Notes: generated by a model not told the origin, from the sequence alone. A DNA stretch of 64,000 nt from Eleginops maclovinus (GCF_036324505.1 NC_086362.1:13040453-13104452); one strand, 5' to 3'; positions 1 to 12,003 are shown, counted from the first letter of the stretch. Made by a program: numbers and translations.

Positions 1-179
1 CTCTTGTGACTCGTCAACATTTTATGATTCATTTTTTTACACGTAAATATGCTCTGCATGCAAGGGGCGACTAGCAGGAGTTCAGTGCCCCATTGTTATT
101 TCTCTGGGAAATAATATGAAATATGGAATGATAACATTAAGAGTCTACAGCCACTGTGAGGCTGCATCGGCACAGCTGC

Positions 180-715
180 AGGTGGAAGAAGTACTCAGAT
201 CTTAGATACTTAAACCAAAGTAATAATATCTCAGTCTAAAACTACTCTGATCAAGGTAAAGGTCCTGCATTCAAAATGTTATTCAAGTAAAAGTACAAGA
301 GTATAAGCAGCAGAATATACTTAGGTTCCAAATCTAAAAGTATGCATTATCCCCCCAAAAATAACATATCATTGGTTGATAATTAGTAATGCATTGACGT
401 GTCTATCAGTTTATTTTGCAGTCGTTAAGGGATGACATAACATTATTAACTGTTTACACTGCTAGGTATTTCTATCCATAATAGTACATCATAGTGTATT
501 AGTTGATTTTATTTTTGTATTAATATTAAAACTGTGCAAAAGGTTACTCGTAACTCAATTTTCAAATAAATCGAGTCAAAAGTTGAATATTTGCTGTGAA
601 ATGTTGTGGAGTATAAAGGAGTATAATACGAAACTGCTCAAGTAAAATACATGTTTCTCAAAACGTACAGAACATTACTTGAGTATATTTACTTAGTTAC
701 TTTCCACCACTCCAC
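180..715 (-). repeat. AGTACTT-rich teleost interspersed repeat, copy 1
   Basis: This stretch is full of AAGTACT, AAAGTACA and TTACTTGAGTA words and ends in GGTGGAA and TTCCACC inverted termini. It resembles a very common teleost non-autonomous DNA element, probably hAT-like, read here on the minus strand. A CACAGC hexamer lies just outside both ends and may be what is left of a target-site duplication. No open reading frame is present. A second copy in the other orientation lies at 2664-3061. The family name is not certain. Confidence 0.5.
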
Positions 716-899
716 AGCGGTGCTTTGAGCTAAATGCTAACTGTAGCATGCTAACAATGCTTTCATGCCGCTGTTAAGCAGGTATGACGTCTACCATCCT
801 AGCTTAGCGCGTTATGCATGCTAACATTTGTAGGAGTTGACGAAAGTGTAAGGTCCTCTCAAGTTAACTTGTTTTTTTTGTTGCCATTTTGTAATTCCT

Positions 900-1245
900 G
901 TCTTATTTATTCCTCACATCTCGTTTCAGATTCACCCCTCCCGGTGATGGTTCCTTACCTGTGTAAGTCTCACCTGTGCCCCAGTATCATCCCTCTCCCT
1001 GTGTATAGTGTGTCCCCATTTCCCTCTTTGCCAGTTCGTCTTTGTACCTCCGAGTCCAGCGTTCCAGCAGTTTTCATTCACATATCATTTACCTGACATT
1101 TCCTTGACCAGGTCTTGCCTACTCCTCATCTGTTTTGATTTCCTGTCTGACTGATCCACTGTGTACCGGTCTTTGCCAAGTATAGACTGTCTCTTTCCAA
1201 ACTAAAGCCTGTGTTTCTGAGTCGAGCTGTTGATTCTTTGGCCTG
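900..1245 (+). repeat. possible retroelement-like interspersed repeat
   Basis: A CT-rich stretch contains the phrases CTTTGCCAGTTCGTCTTTGT and CGAGTCCAGCGTTCCAGC, which I recognise from a widespread fish repeat that usually ends in a TTTGGGTCC tail. That tail is not evident here. The short reading frame from 818 to 1096 looks fortuitous. The repeat at about 25180-25960 appears to belong to the same class on the opposite strand. Confidence 0.35.
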
Positions 1246-2394
1246 AGCTCATTTCGGATGTTCCACTTGGGTGTTATTTGGTCGTGTCTAGATGGAATCA
1301 GTTGATCCTTTTGTGAGATGGTTAGCTGTGATTAGCAACGGTTAGCCATTTGAAAAACTTTAACTATTCAATTCCCACAAATGGTTAAGGTTAGGATAGT
1401 TGGCTCGATGGTGACCCTTATTATGCAAAGCTCTAGCATAGACATTGAGACTAGGCCTCAAAACATCAGAAAAGATAACCAGACAGCTAGTCTTTCCAAA
1501 GTTTTTGAAGGTCTAGAGAAACCATCTGGACAGGACTGGTTATGTCGTTCATGACGTTACCTGTTGGGAAGTTTTCATCACATATCGAGACAGTTCTCTT
1601 CAGACTGGCAGAATTTCTGGAGAATCCACGCACTGTTAGAAACATAAAGAAGCAAATTTGACCAAAATGGAAAGAGGCTTACATATATTTTAAGCACAGA
1701 ACTTGTGGCTTCTTTATCTTGAAAATTGTGTTAGGCAGCTTCAAGGTTGGTCTGTTCTGTTGATGAGAAAGTGATCATTAAAGTAATCGTATGTATGTTA
1801 TTTAGCGTCCCTGCACAGTTTATGTGTGTGCAGAGTTTGTTTTCACATTTTATCTGCTTAACTTTAAATGTCAGTTTAACACCTGGGCATATCAGCAGCA
1901 ATGTTGACACCACAACTTGTTTGGATCCAGTAGGCTGCACAAGTGTGTTATGGGAAGCTGAATTATCCAGTGCACGCTACGTTAAGTCCAGCATTACAAC
2001 AAATACTATAATATTAATAGATTATTGATCTTTAAATTCATTTTAAAGGTTGTTAAATCATATAATTATAGCTAACTACACTTTTCTTATTCAAATGCAG
2101 TGCTTAAAACTGGTGTGGAGGGGATTTACAATATATTTGAATGGATTAGGGATAGAATAACTTTAAACCATAGCCTGCTTTAATTAAGATTTGTGTTATT
2201 ATGGTGGATAAACAGGGATAGCTAATCTTTTATTTTGTCCATCCGCCAATTAAAACTGGTTTATTATAGATAGTAAGTGTACTTCTGAAATCCACAAATA
2301 ATTTAACTATTAGATCACAACTAAAAATGATCACATCATATCGCACCTATAGTAAAAGTATTAGAAGTATGAGTACAGATACCTATTCTGCTGT
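1246..2394. other. non-coding AT-rich stretch
   Basis: I see no gene, RNA or recognisable mobile element. Short frames on both strands, for example around 1731-2028, lack domain character and overlap antisense, so they are treated as chance. Confidence 0.6.
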
Positions 2395-2592
2395 GCTGGT
2401 GCGATTTCTCGTCCCGGTTCTGGCCGTCTGTAGAGTTCTCTCTCCGGTACCTGCGGATCCCGGTGTCTCGGTCCGTCCGGGACGACATGTCCGATATAAG
2501 CGCACAGTCCTCCGGTGATCAGTCAACACCTTACCGTCACATGCTCTGCACGGTGCGGCCAACTGAACTTCTCTCCGCATAAGAAGCAACAT
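2395..2592. promoter_or_regulatory. isolated CpG-dense patch, possible promoter or first exon
   Basis: About 200 bases carry many CpG dinucleotides in otherwise AT-rich surroundings. On the minus strand a good splice-donor-like sequence, GTGACG followed by GTAAGG, lies near 2530-2545, so a minus-strand first exon leaving the window to the left is conceivable. No protein family is recognisable in either strand. The function is inferred from base composition only. Confidence 0.3.
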
Positions 2593-2663
2593 CTAGCTGA
2601 CCCCATAACATCCTGATGTTCCCTTTCAAAATAAAAGTCCCAGTGACCTCAGCTGACCTATAA

Positions 2664-3061
2664 CAGAGGTAGGAAGTAACTATAAGTACATTCATTCAAG
2701 TGATGTTTTAAATGGTGTATTTTTACTCCACTACATGTATTTAATCCCTTTAGTTACTTTACAGATCTGGATTAATGATGGTAAATATAATCAGCCCTTA
2801 AATCAGACTTTAGTTCACCTGCAGTAAATTCAGCAGCTACCCTGCAGTATACAAAGCCATTCAAACTAGCTGCACCTTTACCAGCTCTGAGAACACTTTA
2901 ATGATCAATAATTATAATCAAAAGATCTCACATATGTTATTGACATTTTAACATTTATTTAGTAACATTTTGAATGCAGGTCTTTTACTGTAACAGAGTA
3001 TTCCTACACTCTGGTACTTCTACTTTTACTCAGTAAAGCAAGAGTACTTCTCCCACCTCAG
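2664..3061 (+). repeat. AGTACTT-rich teleost interspersed repeat, copy 2
   Basis: The element starts with CAGAGGTAGGAAGTAAC and ends with TACTTCTCCCACCTCAG, so its termini are imperfect inverted repeats. Between them are ACTCCACTACATG, TTAGTTACTTTACAGAT and ACATTTTGAATGCAGG, all typical of a common teleost hAT-like non-autonomous repeat. Flanks ACCTATAA and ACTATAAG look like a degraded 8-bp target duplication. It carries no reading frame. Confidence 0.55.
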
Positions 3062-3654
3062 ACTATAAGCAAGTGGCTTCCTATTCTATAAGTCTTTAGT
3101 TTTATTGTGACGTACAATTCTTTCAGGTCAATCAAAAGAAGAGCTGCTGTATTATTACATTCGAAAGTTTGCATCTTATTTTTTAATTATACATTATTGG
3201 AATTCATATTTGAATACAACTAAATTGCCTGTGCTATGTTTACAGGTCACACTGAATATGTGGTTTGTTATCTACTGATATAATGGTAAATACGTTGTGT
3301 TATAATTCCGCAAAAAAAATGGATACTAACGCTGCGAGTGAGATTCAATATTTTAAATGTGACAGATAATAATCATTCTCTCATTCAAACCTTGTTGTTT
3401 GTAATGTAAAAAAGAATAATGGATAACCAGTATAATATTCCTACAAATGTTATTAATAGTTTCTGTATATTTTCTTCTTTTTACTTAGTCATGATTTCTT
3501 TTATTATTTCACATTTCATTTTCAAAACTTTTTTAGTGTTTAAAAACGCTTTGATATTTATTGTTATATTCACCTATTTCTTTTTTTACTGATTTGTGTC
3601 ATTATGTATGTTTGTTGAGTGTTCTATTGTGTGAAGTGTGTGCTAAATTAGAAG

Positions 3655-4238
3655 TAGCTGGTGGTAGATTTCCGACGGCACCAACACTCCCCCCCACACC
3701 AGTGAACATCCAGGGAGTGGACATAGAGATTGTGAAATCCTAAAAATACCTGGGTGTTCATCTGAACAACAAACTGGACTGGTCCGACAACTCTGCTGCT
3801 CTGTGCAAGAAGGGACAGAGCAGACTCTTTCTGCTAAGGAGACTGAGGTACTAACAGACTAATAAAGAAGGCCAGCTCTGTCCTAGGGAGTCCTCTGGAC
3901 ACTGTGGAGGTGGTGGGAGACAAGAGAATGGCAGCCAAGCTGTCCTCCCTGCTGGACAATGTGTCCAACCCCCTCCAGGACACCCTGTCCGCACTGTGCA
4001 GCTCCTTCAGTGACAGGCTGCTGCATGCACGGTGTCTCACGGAGAGATACAGCAGGTCTCTGCTATATCTCCTTCAGGATGTGTATTTTGTAAATTGTGT
4101 GTTTTTCTTTATCTTGATCATTTTTTTTTAAATGCATATTTTCTTTTGTAAAGCTATCTTTGGCTCTGTTGCTGATGTAGCAAATTTAAATTTCTCCTCT
4201 GTGAGACCAATACATGGATTTCTAATTCTGATTCTGAA
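3655..4238 (+). mobile_element. L2-type LINE 3' fragment (reverse transcriptase pseudogene)
   Basis: Translation of 3744-3848 gives KYLGVHLNNKLDW followed by a CKKGQSRLFLLRRLR stretch, the C-terminal end of a fish L2/CR1-like non-LTR reverse transcriptase. A downstream block beginning near 3904 (VEVVGDKRM..KLSSLLDN) is the terminal region of the same protein but lies in another frame. The copy is dead: a TAA at 3741-3743 interrupts the frame just before KYLG, a second stop follows RLRY, and about 100 bases seem to be missing between the two blocks. The fragment ends in two ATTCTG units at about 4225-4236, as fish L2 tails do. It is 5'-truncated, as usual for LINE insertions. Confidence 0.8.
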
Positions 4239-6077
4239 AATGTACTATATTTGTTATTCACTCAAAACCTCACGCTTTTATTTTGAAATCACATTCACTC
4301 AATTTCCTGTTTTACTTCAGTTACTTGAATGATAATCTTTGGTATAATGCTGACAGCCTTAACCCATATCTCATTGGTTCTGTTGGTGGTATAACTTGTG
4401 ATTTTATTGACGTTTCATTCATTCTGATACTTATTCAAATAGGAAGATCCTTCTTTAACTTTTATTTTTTCGATTCAAGTAGGCCTATTAATGGCTCCTA
4501 AAATCCCTTCTCAGATTTCAAGTGTGTGGTTTTGGGTTAATAATCACTCACTCAACAAATAAAGCTCTTTCCATTACCGAATCCCTGAATGGCACACAGG
4601 GCTTCATCCATGCCCTTACATTCAGAAAGAAATATAACCAAAGAACGTTCTCATTTTCTCTTTTTATCCTATTCTTTATAAAGTTTGTCTGTGTGTTTGA
4701 TCCAGAGTGTGTGTTTCCCTCAAACATGTGCAGGAACACACTCAGCATTTCCTGTCCTCGGTCAGTTCCCCTGTCAGCTTGGAGCAGCAGTGTTGTTCTA
4801 AAACAGGAGAAGCACTCAGGAATTTATGACAGCAGCTTACAGACACAAGCACAAATACATGGTGGCTCAGCACTACAAATTCTGCAAGATGTCATATAAT
4901 ACTAACTTGATTACATTTTTACTCCACACACACAGTAGTTGTCACATGACAAAGTGGTGACATGTCTTTATATGTGTGTGAATCCCTGATATACTGCTAC
5001 TTTATTTCAGACATGGTTATTTTTGTATTGAATTCACAAATTGATAATTAACATCAAATGTACAAGTCCTTTTAACACTCCTTGGGGTTAACCTCCTTTA
5101 GTTCACGGTCATTGTATCCATCCACACAATTCAAAATAGTGATTGTGTAGCTTTCAAAAGGCTGCAAAAAACAAGTAACAGTGTGTTTTTAATCTTGAAA
5201 AAATGAATTTAGAAGAATTTAGGGTATAAGCGCAGTATTGGGACTTGTACCAAAATAATCAAGTGTCGTTCAATTTAACTATAACTAATTTATAACTCAT
5301 TCAGAAAAACATTTGAAGCTGTCAGGTTGTGAAAAAACCCTTTAGAACTATGAGGAATGTGATGGCCATACCTTTACTTCCTTTGGAGCTACCAGATTTG
5401 ATTACATATTAACCTTTATAACCGCAAAGGTGTTGGCTTATTAGATTAGCCTACTGATAACTGCGTTACCATGAAACTCTGCTGTCACAAGGACAAACGC
5501 AATAGCTCTGTTAAACACCGCTCCATAGCTTATCTTTTCTTAACTGGACTTAACTTCTCACTGTACATTTTACATTTAGATAATATGCCATTCCTGCACA
5601 ATAAATGTAAATAATACTTTTATAATGTGTTAGCCCGTCAATGGTGTTTTATTTCTCAGATAGTTTACATCTTTATTCTCAGATTCAACTTTTTTATTTG
5701 AACTATTTTCTCCTATTTTGAAATGTTGTATAATTGTGGATTTTCTACTCTTTTTATATATTTCTAATTATGTGCAAATTACTTGTTTTACATGCTGCTG
5801 CAACAAAAACAAAAAAAAAACAATTTAAGATTAATGAAGTATAAAAACCCAATTTAGGATTAATGAAGTATATCTTATCTTTATCTCCTACGATTGTTTC
5901 CCACACAACCCAGAGGTAATATTATTTAAAAAATAGAATTGCTATATAAAACATGAACAAATAATGTTTTAACCATAAGTGAATCTATTTAGTTACAATA
6001 TAACAATCCATATTTAAAGTAAAGCAGTAATATAATAATATTATAGGCTAACTGTAACAGTTGGTTTTCTACTGTGT
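4239..6077. other. non-coding upstream region of the zinc-finger gene
   Basis: AT-rich sequence with no supported gene. The 125-codon frame at 4522-4899 has no recognisable domain, is overlapped by an antisense frame and is taken as chance. Two near-identical AATTTAGGATTAATGAAGTAT-like units occur around 5823-5872. Confidence 0.55.
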
Positions 6078-6091
6078 ACTCTAGAGGGCGC
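6078..6091 (+). promoter_or_regulatory. CTCF-like core motif
   Basis: The 14 bases ACTCTAGAGGGCGC agree with 12 of 14 positions of the vertebrate CTCF core as I know it. The site lies about 320 bases upstream of the zinc-finger start codon. Binding is inferred from the motif only, and chance matches of this quality are common. Confidence 0.3.
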
Positions 6092-6398
6092 TACTTATGA
6101 ACATTGATCTAAACTGTGCCGAATTAAGCCATTACTGCAACTCTGATGTGTTTGTATGTCAAGTAAAATACAGTTAAAATCAGCACATCCGTTTGTTACT
6201 TTCAAAACAAAGTACAGTGATTCTTTTAACATCACAGTGGTTTTGTTTTGAAGGGAGGTTCCTGTCACATCTGGCGCCACTCCTACCCTTTTGATAAACC
6301 TAACTACTGTCTTTCAGCATCATCCAAACATTAGCTTGTTGAGTAGCTTTTAGCTAGCCAAACTCTTCAGAAAATAGAGCTCCTGGCCGAGGAAACCT

Positions 6399-7140
6399 AT
6401 GAGTCGTAAAAGAAACCATAGTTTCGCTGAAACGAGCCTGTCTCCCGAACTGCACGGCGCCTTCATGGAGCCTCCCGTGTCAGCGAGCCGAGCCGACGCC
6501 GATTTCTTGGAGCTGGAGCCCGACGAGGAGCTGCTGTGCTCGGTCAGCGACATCACCGAACACCTCGGCAGAAACATCACCGTGGTGCTGGAGACTGCGC
6601 TGTCCGAGATCCGTAAAATGGTCAGCATCAGGATACGAGTGCTAAAAATGGAGCTGCGGGAGAAAAGTGAAGAAATTGAAGTGCTTAAGGCCAGACTAGA
6701 TACAGTCCATAGGGATGGTAGGGACACTTTCTCCGGTGCTTCCACCATGGAGTCTGCAGATGCTGGCTTCAAGAAACAGGACAGCAGCAACAAAAACAGC
6801 TGTGCTGACCCCAGGAGAGCCAAAGCTGTGCTGCCCGGTGTGAAGAAGGAGAATATAGATGCTATCTGCGACTATCTCATGAAAGACAAGAACTCGAGGG
6901 GGTGTGCAGACATGGACGGAGACCAGAGTAGCCAAGCGAGCAGCGACAGGGAGACTCGCCAGGATCCGATCCCACACTCCCTCCACCTGTGGCCGGACAG
7001 CGGCATGGCAGGCTCCGGGCCCGGGACCGGAGACTCAGAGTCCGCCGCGGATGACCTGTTCAGTATGCTCCCCTCTGGCAGCAAACGGATGTATGATTAC
7101 GAATGGATAGCACCGATGGAGTACTCTGAAGACATCAAAG
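6399..7140 (+). CDS. zinc-finger gene coding exon 1 (coiled-coil and acidic linker)
   Basis: This exon encodes residues 1-247 and the first base of codon 248, ending AAAG before GTAAAC. It holds a basic start (MSRKRNH), an acidic helix (FLELEPDEELL), the coiled-coil segment at about 55-105 and a serine-rich region near 177-225. A VKKE tetrapeptide at 148-151 fits the SUMO-acceptor consensus (hydrophobic-K-x-E). The ATG context is weak, but it is the first ATG after an in-frame stop 24 bases upstream. The exon is clearly richer in G+C than its surroundings. Confidence 0.88.
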
Positions 7141-10100
7141 GTAAACACATGTGTGCGTGGAGGCATAGAGCTGTTACTACACACCTGAGGAGGGTGCTAC
7201 TGAGGATATGACGAGATACACTTAATAGCCAGTGACTAAAACCAAAATGGATTTGTGTTTCCATTGCTGTTCAAAACCTGTATTTCTTTTTCTAGATAAA
7301 CATGAATTTGCATTCCATTTCTTTAGTGTTTTGGATGTGGATTTTTACATACATTTTTACTTTTACATTAATTGTAACTTTACTTAAACAAAACTTTCGT
7401 TGTTAAAAGTGAAGTGAAGTTAGGAATTAGGATAAAGAAAACATATGTTATGGAGTTTATGTGTTATTTTCAATTCGTTTACTTTCTTTTAGACCTCAAA
7501 CATCAATTTGACCCGAACAGTATCATTGGGTGACATTGTGAACATAGTACAAGGATTAAAAACAAATCAAAATGTAATCGTATACTTGGATTGGCTTCAA
7601 AACCTCCTGACCCTCTCAAAGTCGAGTGGGTGGATTTAGCCAAAATTATTATACCATATTTTTCCATGCATATAGAAACCTGACTTCAACTCAGACAAAA
7701 TGAAGTCAAAGTATTTTATGATACAAATACAAGGGTTCGGCGATATGATAATATATTTATTGTCTGTGAGGCAGTGTGAATTAGTCAACCAACAGATATT
7801 ATGTGATACCGTCATATTTTTGTATTTTAAAAATAAGTTTATACTCTGTAGTTTATGCACTCCTGAGGGTAAGGTCACACATGAGCAGAGACGGATGCTT
7901 TAATACCAAATTCAAAACACAGCAAAAACAAATACAGTTACATAGATTTCTCCTTTATTTCGTTCTGGCTCATTTCATATAAACATATATTTGCCGTCTC
8001 TGTTTTATGATGTGATACATTTTCCCAGACATGAAGGAGCCCGAGTGCGTGAACACCCCGACCGGTGAGACCGAGGACGAAGAGGAGGAGGAGCAAGACG
8101 AGTCATCGCGGAGAGAGAGAGGGGGACTGGAGCAGGCTCCGGCCCCCCTGTCTCATGTCCCGCCCTCTGAGTTCTCCATGGGGCCCCAGAGCTCTCCAGG
8201 GGAGGGAGGGAGTCCCCTGGAGGGCCACACCGATAGGCCTGTGGCAGGTGGGTGAGGGTGTGGGGAAGGGAAAGGAATGGTAACTGGACTGCATTTATGT
8301 ACTCTAAAAAGTGTCTCACTGGTAGAGCTCAATTTTCCATCTGTTTCCGGGGAATAAATATCTGAAATGAGCTTCAAAAAACTGTCCCTCACTGCATGCT
8401 TTATTTTAAAAATACCTGAAGAATAATTTGAGCGCTGTATGATGCCAGGTTTTCATATTCACATCAGTGTTATTTTATTTAAATCTCAAGTATAGTATTT
8501 GTTGGTCTTTAAGTTTGCCATTTTTATTGAATATAAGCAATTGTTTGTACATTGAGCTTGTGTTTAATATAAAGTTATTCTCAACATTATTTAGGTTATT
8601 TTTGCTCTTCAAAACCATTTGCAAAACCATTAAATTAAAAAAAGCGCTTTACAACTTCAGCTGGCATTACCCATTCACAGATTCATACACTGGTATTCAC
8701 TCACTCTCAATTAGGAGCAATTTATGGTTCAATATCTCGCCCAAGGACATTACGAGGGGGGGTCAGGGATCGCACATCTGACCTTTATTTCAGTGCATCC
8801 TGAAACGATGGTCATGATTACAAAAACAAGACTGCATCTGTAATAAACGTCAAAGAAAGATCACAAAGCATTGGTGTAAATGATTGTGTAGCCATCAGGT
8901 CAGTGGTTCTGTTCTGTATCAGCTGTTCGCTTCAAAGCTGCACTAAGGCTCCTTTTGATCTAATGTTCTATATCTTCCTCTCCCCCCACTCCTAGTACCA
9001 TTTGAAACATGCTCTTTGTGCTGTTCACTTGGAGAGAAAGAGGTTGTATGTTCATTACATTGTTTGGTCATTTGAGGGAAGCATCTTTGTTAAACAGCAG
9101 CTAAAATATTAATATCCAGTGAGGAAATGTAACCCTTGAAACCCTGTGGAATAATGTGTGTTCTTTATTCATTAATGACTGCCTCGCTGCACATGATCTG
9201 GTTTATTAAACGGCCACATGCCAAACAAACCAACGATTTGAGTCACAATATTAATACAAAAATTGTATTGACTTAAAAATGATTAAGAAAAAACCTCCTC
9301 TGTTCTACGGCGTACAAACGGCTGGTACAGCAACAACAACGTACCTGATAATGAACGGAAACGGTGATCAAGGGTTTTCGGTAACTTTCCAATCACCTTT
9401 TCCAATCAGTTTATTTTCCAGAGGCCATACCGTGTTCCCGCTAGTGTTAACTTCCTGTCTGTCTTCCTCCGTTGGTTTCGTACAGTTTTTTAAACTCTTT
9501 CCTTCTCTCCCTTGATCCTCTTCAACAAAAGTCATGTTATGCTTAGCAGCAGTGTGTTATGGAGTATTAACAACTTCTGAAATGTCCAAATTGACCAATC
9601 AGAATGGGGTATTCAACTAATCCGTGTAATAATCATAGTGAGTTCAGATTTTAAGGGGTTTTATAAATTGATGCAATAAAAATATGTCTTTGTGTGTTCA
9701 GGCCAGCAGTTCCCCAGTCACACCTACATCTGCTCTCTGTGTGGAACCTTCTGCCCGGACTCTTTGTTCCTAGAGGAGCACGTCAAACTGATACACGCAG
9801 ACGCCACCGGGGCTCAGGCTCTCCAGGCTCTGCAGTCCCCCTGCTCGTCGGCACCCGACATGGGAGAGGGGGGGGATGACTCCAGGATGGGCGAAGGTGT
9901 CCAGAACGAGGACGGCGACGGAGAAGGGGCCGAAGCTGGGGGGGGAGGGCTGAAAAAGGAAATCAAAATCGACGGTGGGTACGAGTGCGGGGACTGCGGT
10001 CGCCACTTTAACTACCTCGGCAACCTGCGGCAGCACCAGCGGATCCACACTGGGGAGAAGCCCTTCATGTGTCCGGAGTGCGGCGAGAGGTTCCGACACG

Positions 10101-10396
10101 CGGCGCGCTTAAAGAGCCACAGGCTGGTGCACAGCGGGGCCCAGAGCCCCTTCCCCTGCCCCCAGTGCGGGAAAGGTTTCTCCGTGCTTTCGGGACTCAA
10201 GAGACACCAGCGGGTGCACACCGGCGAGAGCCCGTACGCCTGCCCTCAGTGCGGCAGGCGCTTCAAAGAGCTGGGGAACCTGTATACGCACCAGAGGATC
10301 CACAGCGGGGCCACGCCCTACTGCTGCCAGCAGTGTGGACGTAGCTTCCGCCACCTGGGGACCTACAAGAGCCACCGCTGCACCCCCGCGCAGTAA
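6399..10396 (+). CDS. C2H2 zinc-finger protein with N-terminal coiled coil (three-exon gene)
   Basis: Joining 6399-7140, 8029-8247 and 9702-10396 gives 1656 bases, 551 residues plus a TAA stop. Both introns are GT-AG and phase 1, and the reading frame is kept. The N-terminal part (about residues 45-105) contains a helical, coiled-coil-prone segment (LETALSEIRKMVSIRIRVLK) found in a teleost-expanded class of zinc-finger proteins, where it probably serves dimerisation. The middle is acidic and low in complexity. The C-terminal part has one separated finger (331-352) and a tandem array (about 416-547) with TGEKP-type linkers. The protein is most likely a nuclear DNA-binding transcription regulator. 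The start ATG follows an in-frame TAG at 6375-6377. I cannot name an orthologue. Confidence 0.88.
7141..8028 (+). other. intron 1 of the zinc-finger gene
   Basis: The intron starts GTAAAC and ends CATTTTCCCAG. It is AT-rich and I see no repeat or gene in it. If splicing failed, translation would run to a TGA at about 7209-7211, giving a 270-residue protein without fingers. Confidence 0.8.
8029..8247 (+). CDS. zinc-finger gene coding exon 2 (acidic, Pro/Ser-rich linker)
   Basis: This exon completes an Asp codon from exon 1 and adds 72 codons plus one base. The product is low-complexity: a run of Glu and Asp (ETEDEEEEEQDE), a basic SRRERGG patch, then a Pro/Ser/Gly-rich tail. The acceptor is TTTTCCCAG. 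The donor is CAG followed by GTGGGT; a competing GT four bases downstream would shift the frame, whereas the chosen one joins exon 3 correctly. It links the coiled coil to the fingers and may be disordered. Confidence 0.85.
8248..9701 (+). other. intron 2 of the zinc-finger gene
   Basis: The intron begins GTGGGT and ends TGTGTGTTCAG. It contains a diverged AGCGCTTTACA-type repeat at about 8637-8790. A short frame at 9279-9515 has no domain character and is taken as chance. Confidence 0.8.
8637..8790 (+). repeat. AGCGCTTTACA-type teleost repeat, fragment
   Basis: AAAGCGCTTTACAACTTCAG is followed by CATTCACAGATTCATACACTGG, then CTCGCCCAAGGACATTACGA and GGTCAGGGATCGCACATCTGACC. This order of phrases is characteristic of a common teleost interspersed repeat. 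Related copies are at 22676-22905, 31263-31340, 33235-33470 and 47290-47530. Confidence 0.55.
9702..10396 (+). CDS. zinc-finger gene coding exon 3 (C2H2 finger domain)
   Basis: This exon encodes residues 322-551 and the stop codon. Finger 1 (CSLC...H...H, residues 331-352) stands alone, then an acidic Gly-rich spacer with an LKKE SUMO-type motif at 404-407, then an array of five units starting YECGDCG, FMCPECG, FPCPQCG, YACPQCG and YCCQQCG. Four units have complete C2H2 ligands with HTGEKP, HSGAQSPF, HTGESP and HSGATP linkers. The last unit ends KSHRC, so its second zinc ligand is missing or displaced, and the chain stops five residues later. DNA binding is expected; the target site is unknown. 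Confidence 0.9.
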
Positions 10397-12003
10397 ACCT
10401 GTTCTGATGCTGAGAAACGCTTCTTAAAGACAGGATACATGGCTGACTGAGGCGAGGGGTCTTCACTGCTGATGAAACTGAAAGAGGCGCAGGTCAAGTG
10501 GAGAAGGGGTTGGGGTCCCGAGACGCCGGCCGTGTTCAGTCATACTCATGACATTTCACACCTGCATCAGGAATCAAGAAAAGGGGCATCAGTGAGCTCA
10601 GTTTGAGCTCGGAAGCCAAAGTTTGACGAACTGAACTAGAGGTCTCAGCTCTCCTGATCAGCAGACAGTTCGTTTCCATGGATGTGTAGATGTTCAAACT
10701 TTCCATTTTATCAGAGGACTTTTTTATGTAAGCAGAAAGTCAGCAGGTTTATTCTTAACCTAAGAAACCTTGGAGAGGACAGAAACATTTACAGTTCCAT
10801 GGTGGAGACAACTCTGTCATTCTGTCAGAGGCCAGAAGCAGTGTTTGAGCTCATCGACTACACGTTTGTGTATACTTGAAATGTTACCCAAGATATCATT
10901 AACTTTAATTATCTTTTATCTTTTCTCAAGCTTATTTCAGCTGTCTTGACCTAGGTAATCATTCGAATCAAAGAGATGACAGGGCAACTCAGTTCAGCAT
11001 TGAACCTCTCAGTAGTTTCCATCCAATTGTATCACAGATTTTGATCATGAAAAAAAGCATATGGATGCTCTTTTCCATCCTCTGCCATAATGTGCTCGCA
11101 CGTCGTCGCATTGTTTTCATCGAAAGGCGAGCTGTTTCGCCTCAGCGAGGTCCTTTTTTGCATTGTTTTGCGATTTTATTTGTTTCGAATTTTTACTAAT
11201 TTTTCATTTGTATATTCAACACAACCACCAAATGTGGATATAAAGGGCTCGTTCAACTCCAAACTGAGGTTTTCAGGGAAATGAATGAAAACATGATCAT
11301 GAATATTATATTCAAACTCTGCTAACATATTCCCCACACTCTAGGCCTCACATCTGAAGTCAATCTTAACCCAAAGCTGAATGGATTACTTATCTCAAAC
11401 ACATTTCAGTCTTCAAAACACTAAAGAAAACACGGAACTCAAATGGAAGAGGGACAAAAGGAAAGACACATTAATGATTCAACATTATTTAAGAACAATT
11501 CACACTGATGCACAAGCACAACATGAACCAGGATAAGGAATCAAATGTATTTTAGTGAGAGACTTTGATTTGTGAAATGGGTTTGAATTCCTCTACGCCT
11601 TAAATGGATCTGTAGTGGGACAACGTTCCCTACCTGTGGACAGACTGTGTAACTACAACAACACTCTTTTTGTTTTTACATAACACTGCTTGGTGCTATG
11701 CGTAGAGCAGGACTTTTTTTCATATCATTTGTAACCGGTGTAATGTATGTTACAGACTAAGTATTGGTTCCATTTGCCTGTATGACAACTAAACATTGTG
11801 TGATGACAGAAAAAAAAACCTTAAAGGAAAATAACAACTCAAGTGTCCCCTGTGTTACTCATTGGTCTGATTCAGTGAGAGAAATAGACCGTCTCTAAAT
11901 GAGTTTAATGTCTTACACCGTGTTGAAGACTAAAAGCAAGAACACATCTTATCCAAACCTGTGAAACGGAAATGCTAACCATTGACAATCTGCTTCTAAT
12001 AAA
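10397..12003 (+). other. probable 3' untranslated region of the zinc-finger gene
   Basis: No further coding sequence follows the stop. An AATAAA at 11998-12003 is a candidate poly(A) signal, though other AT-rich sites are possible and the real end cannot be fixed from sequence. Short frames at 10682-10879 and 11090-11284 have no domain character. Confidence 0.35.
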
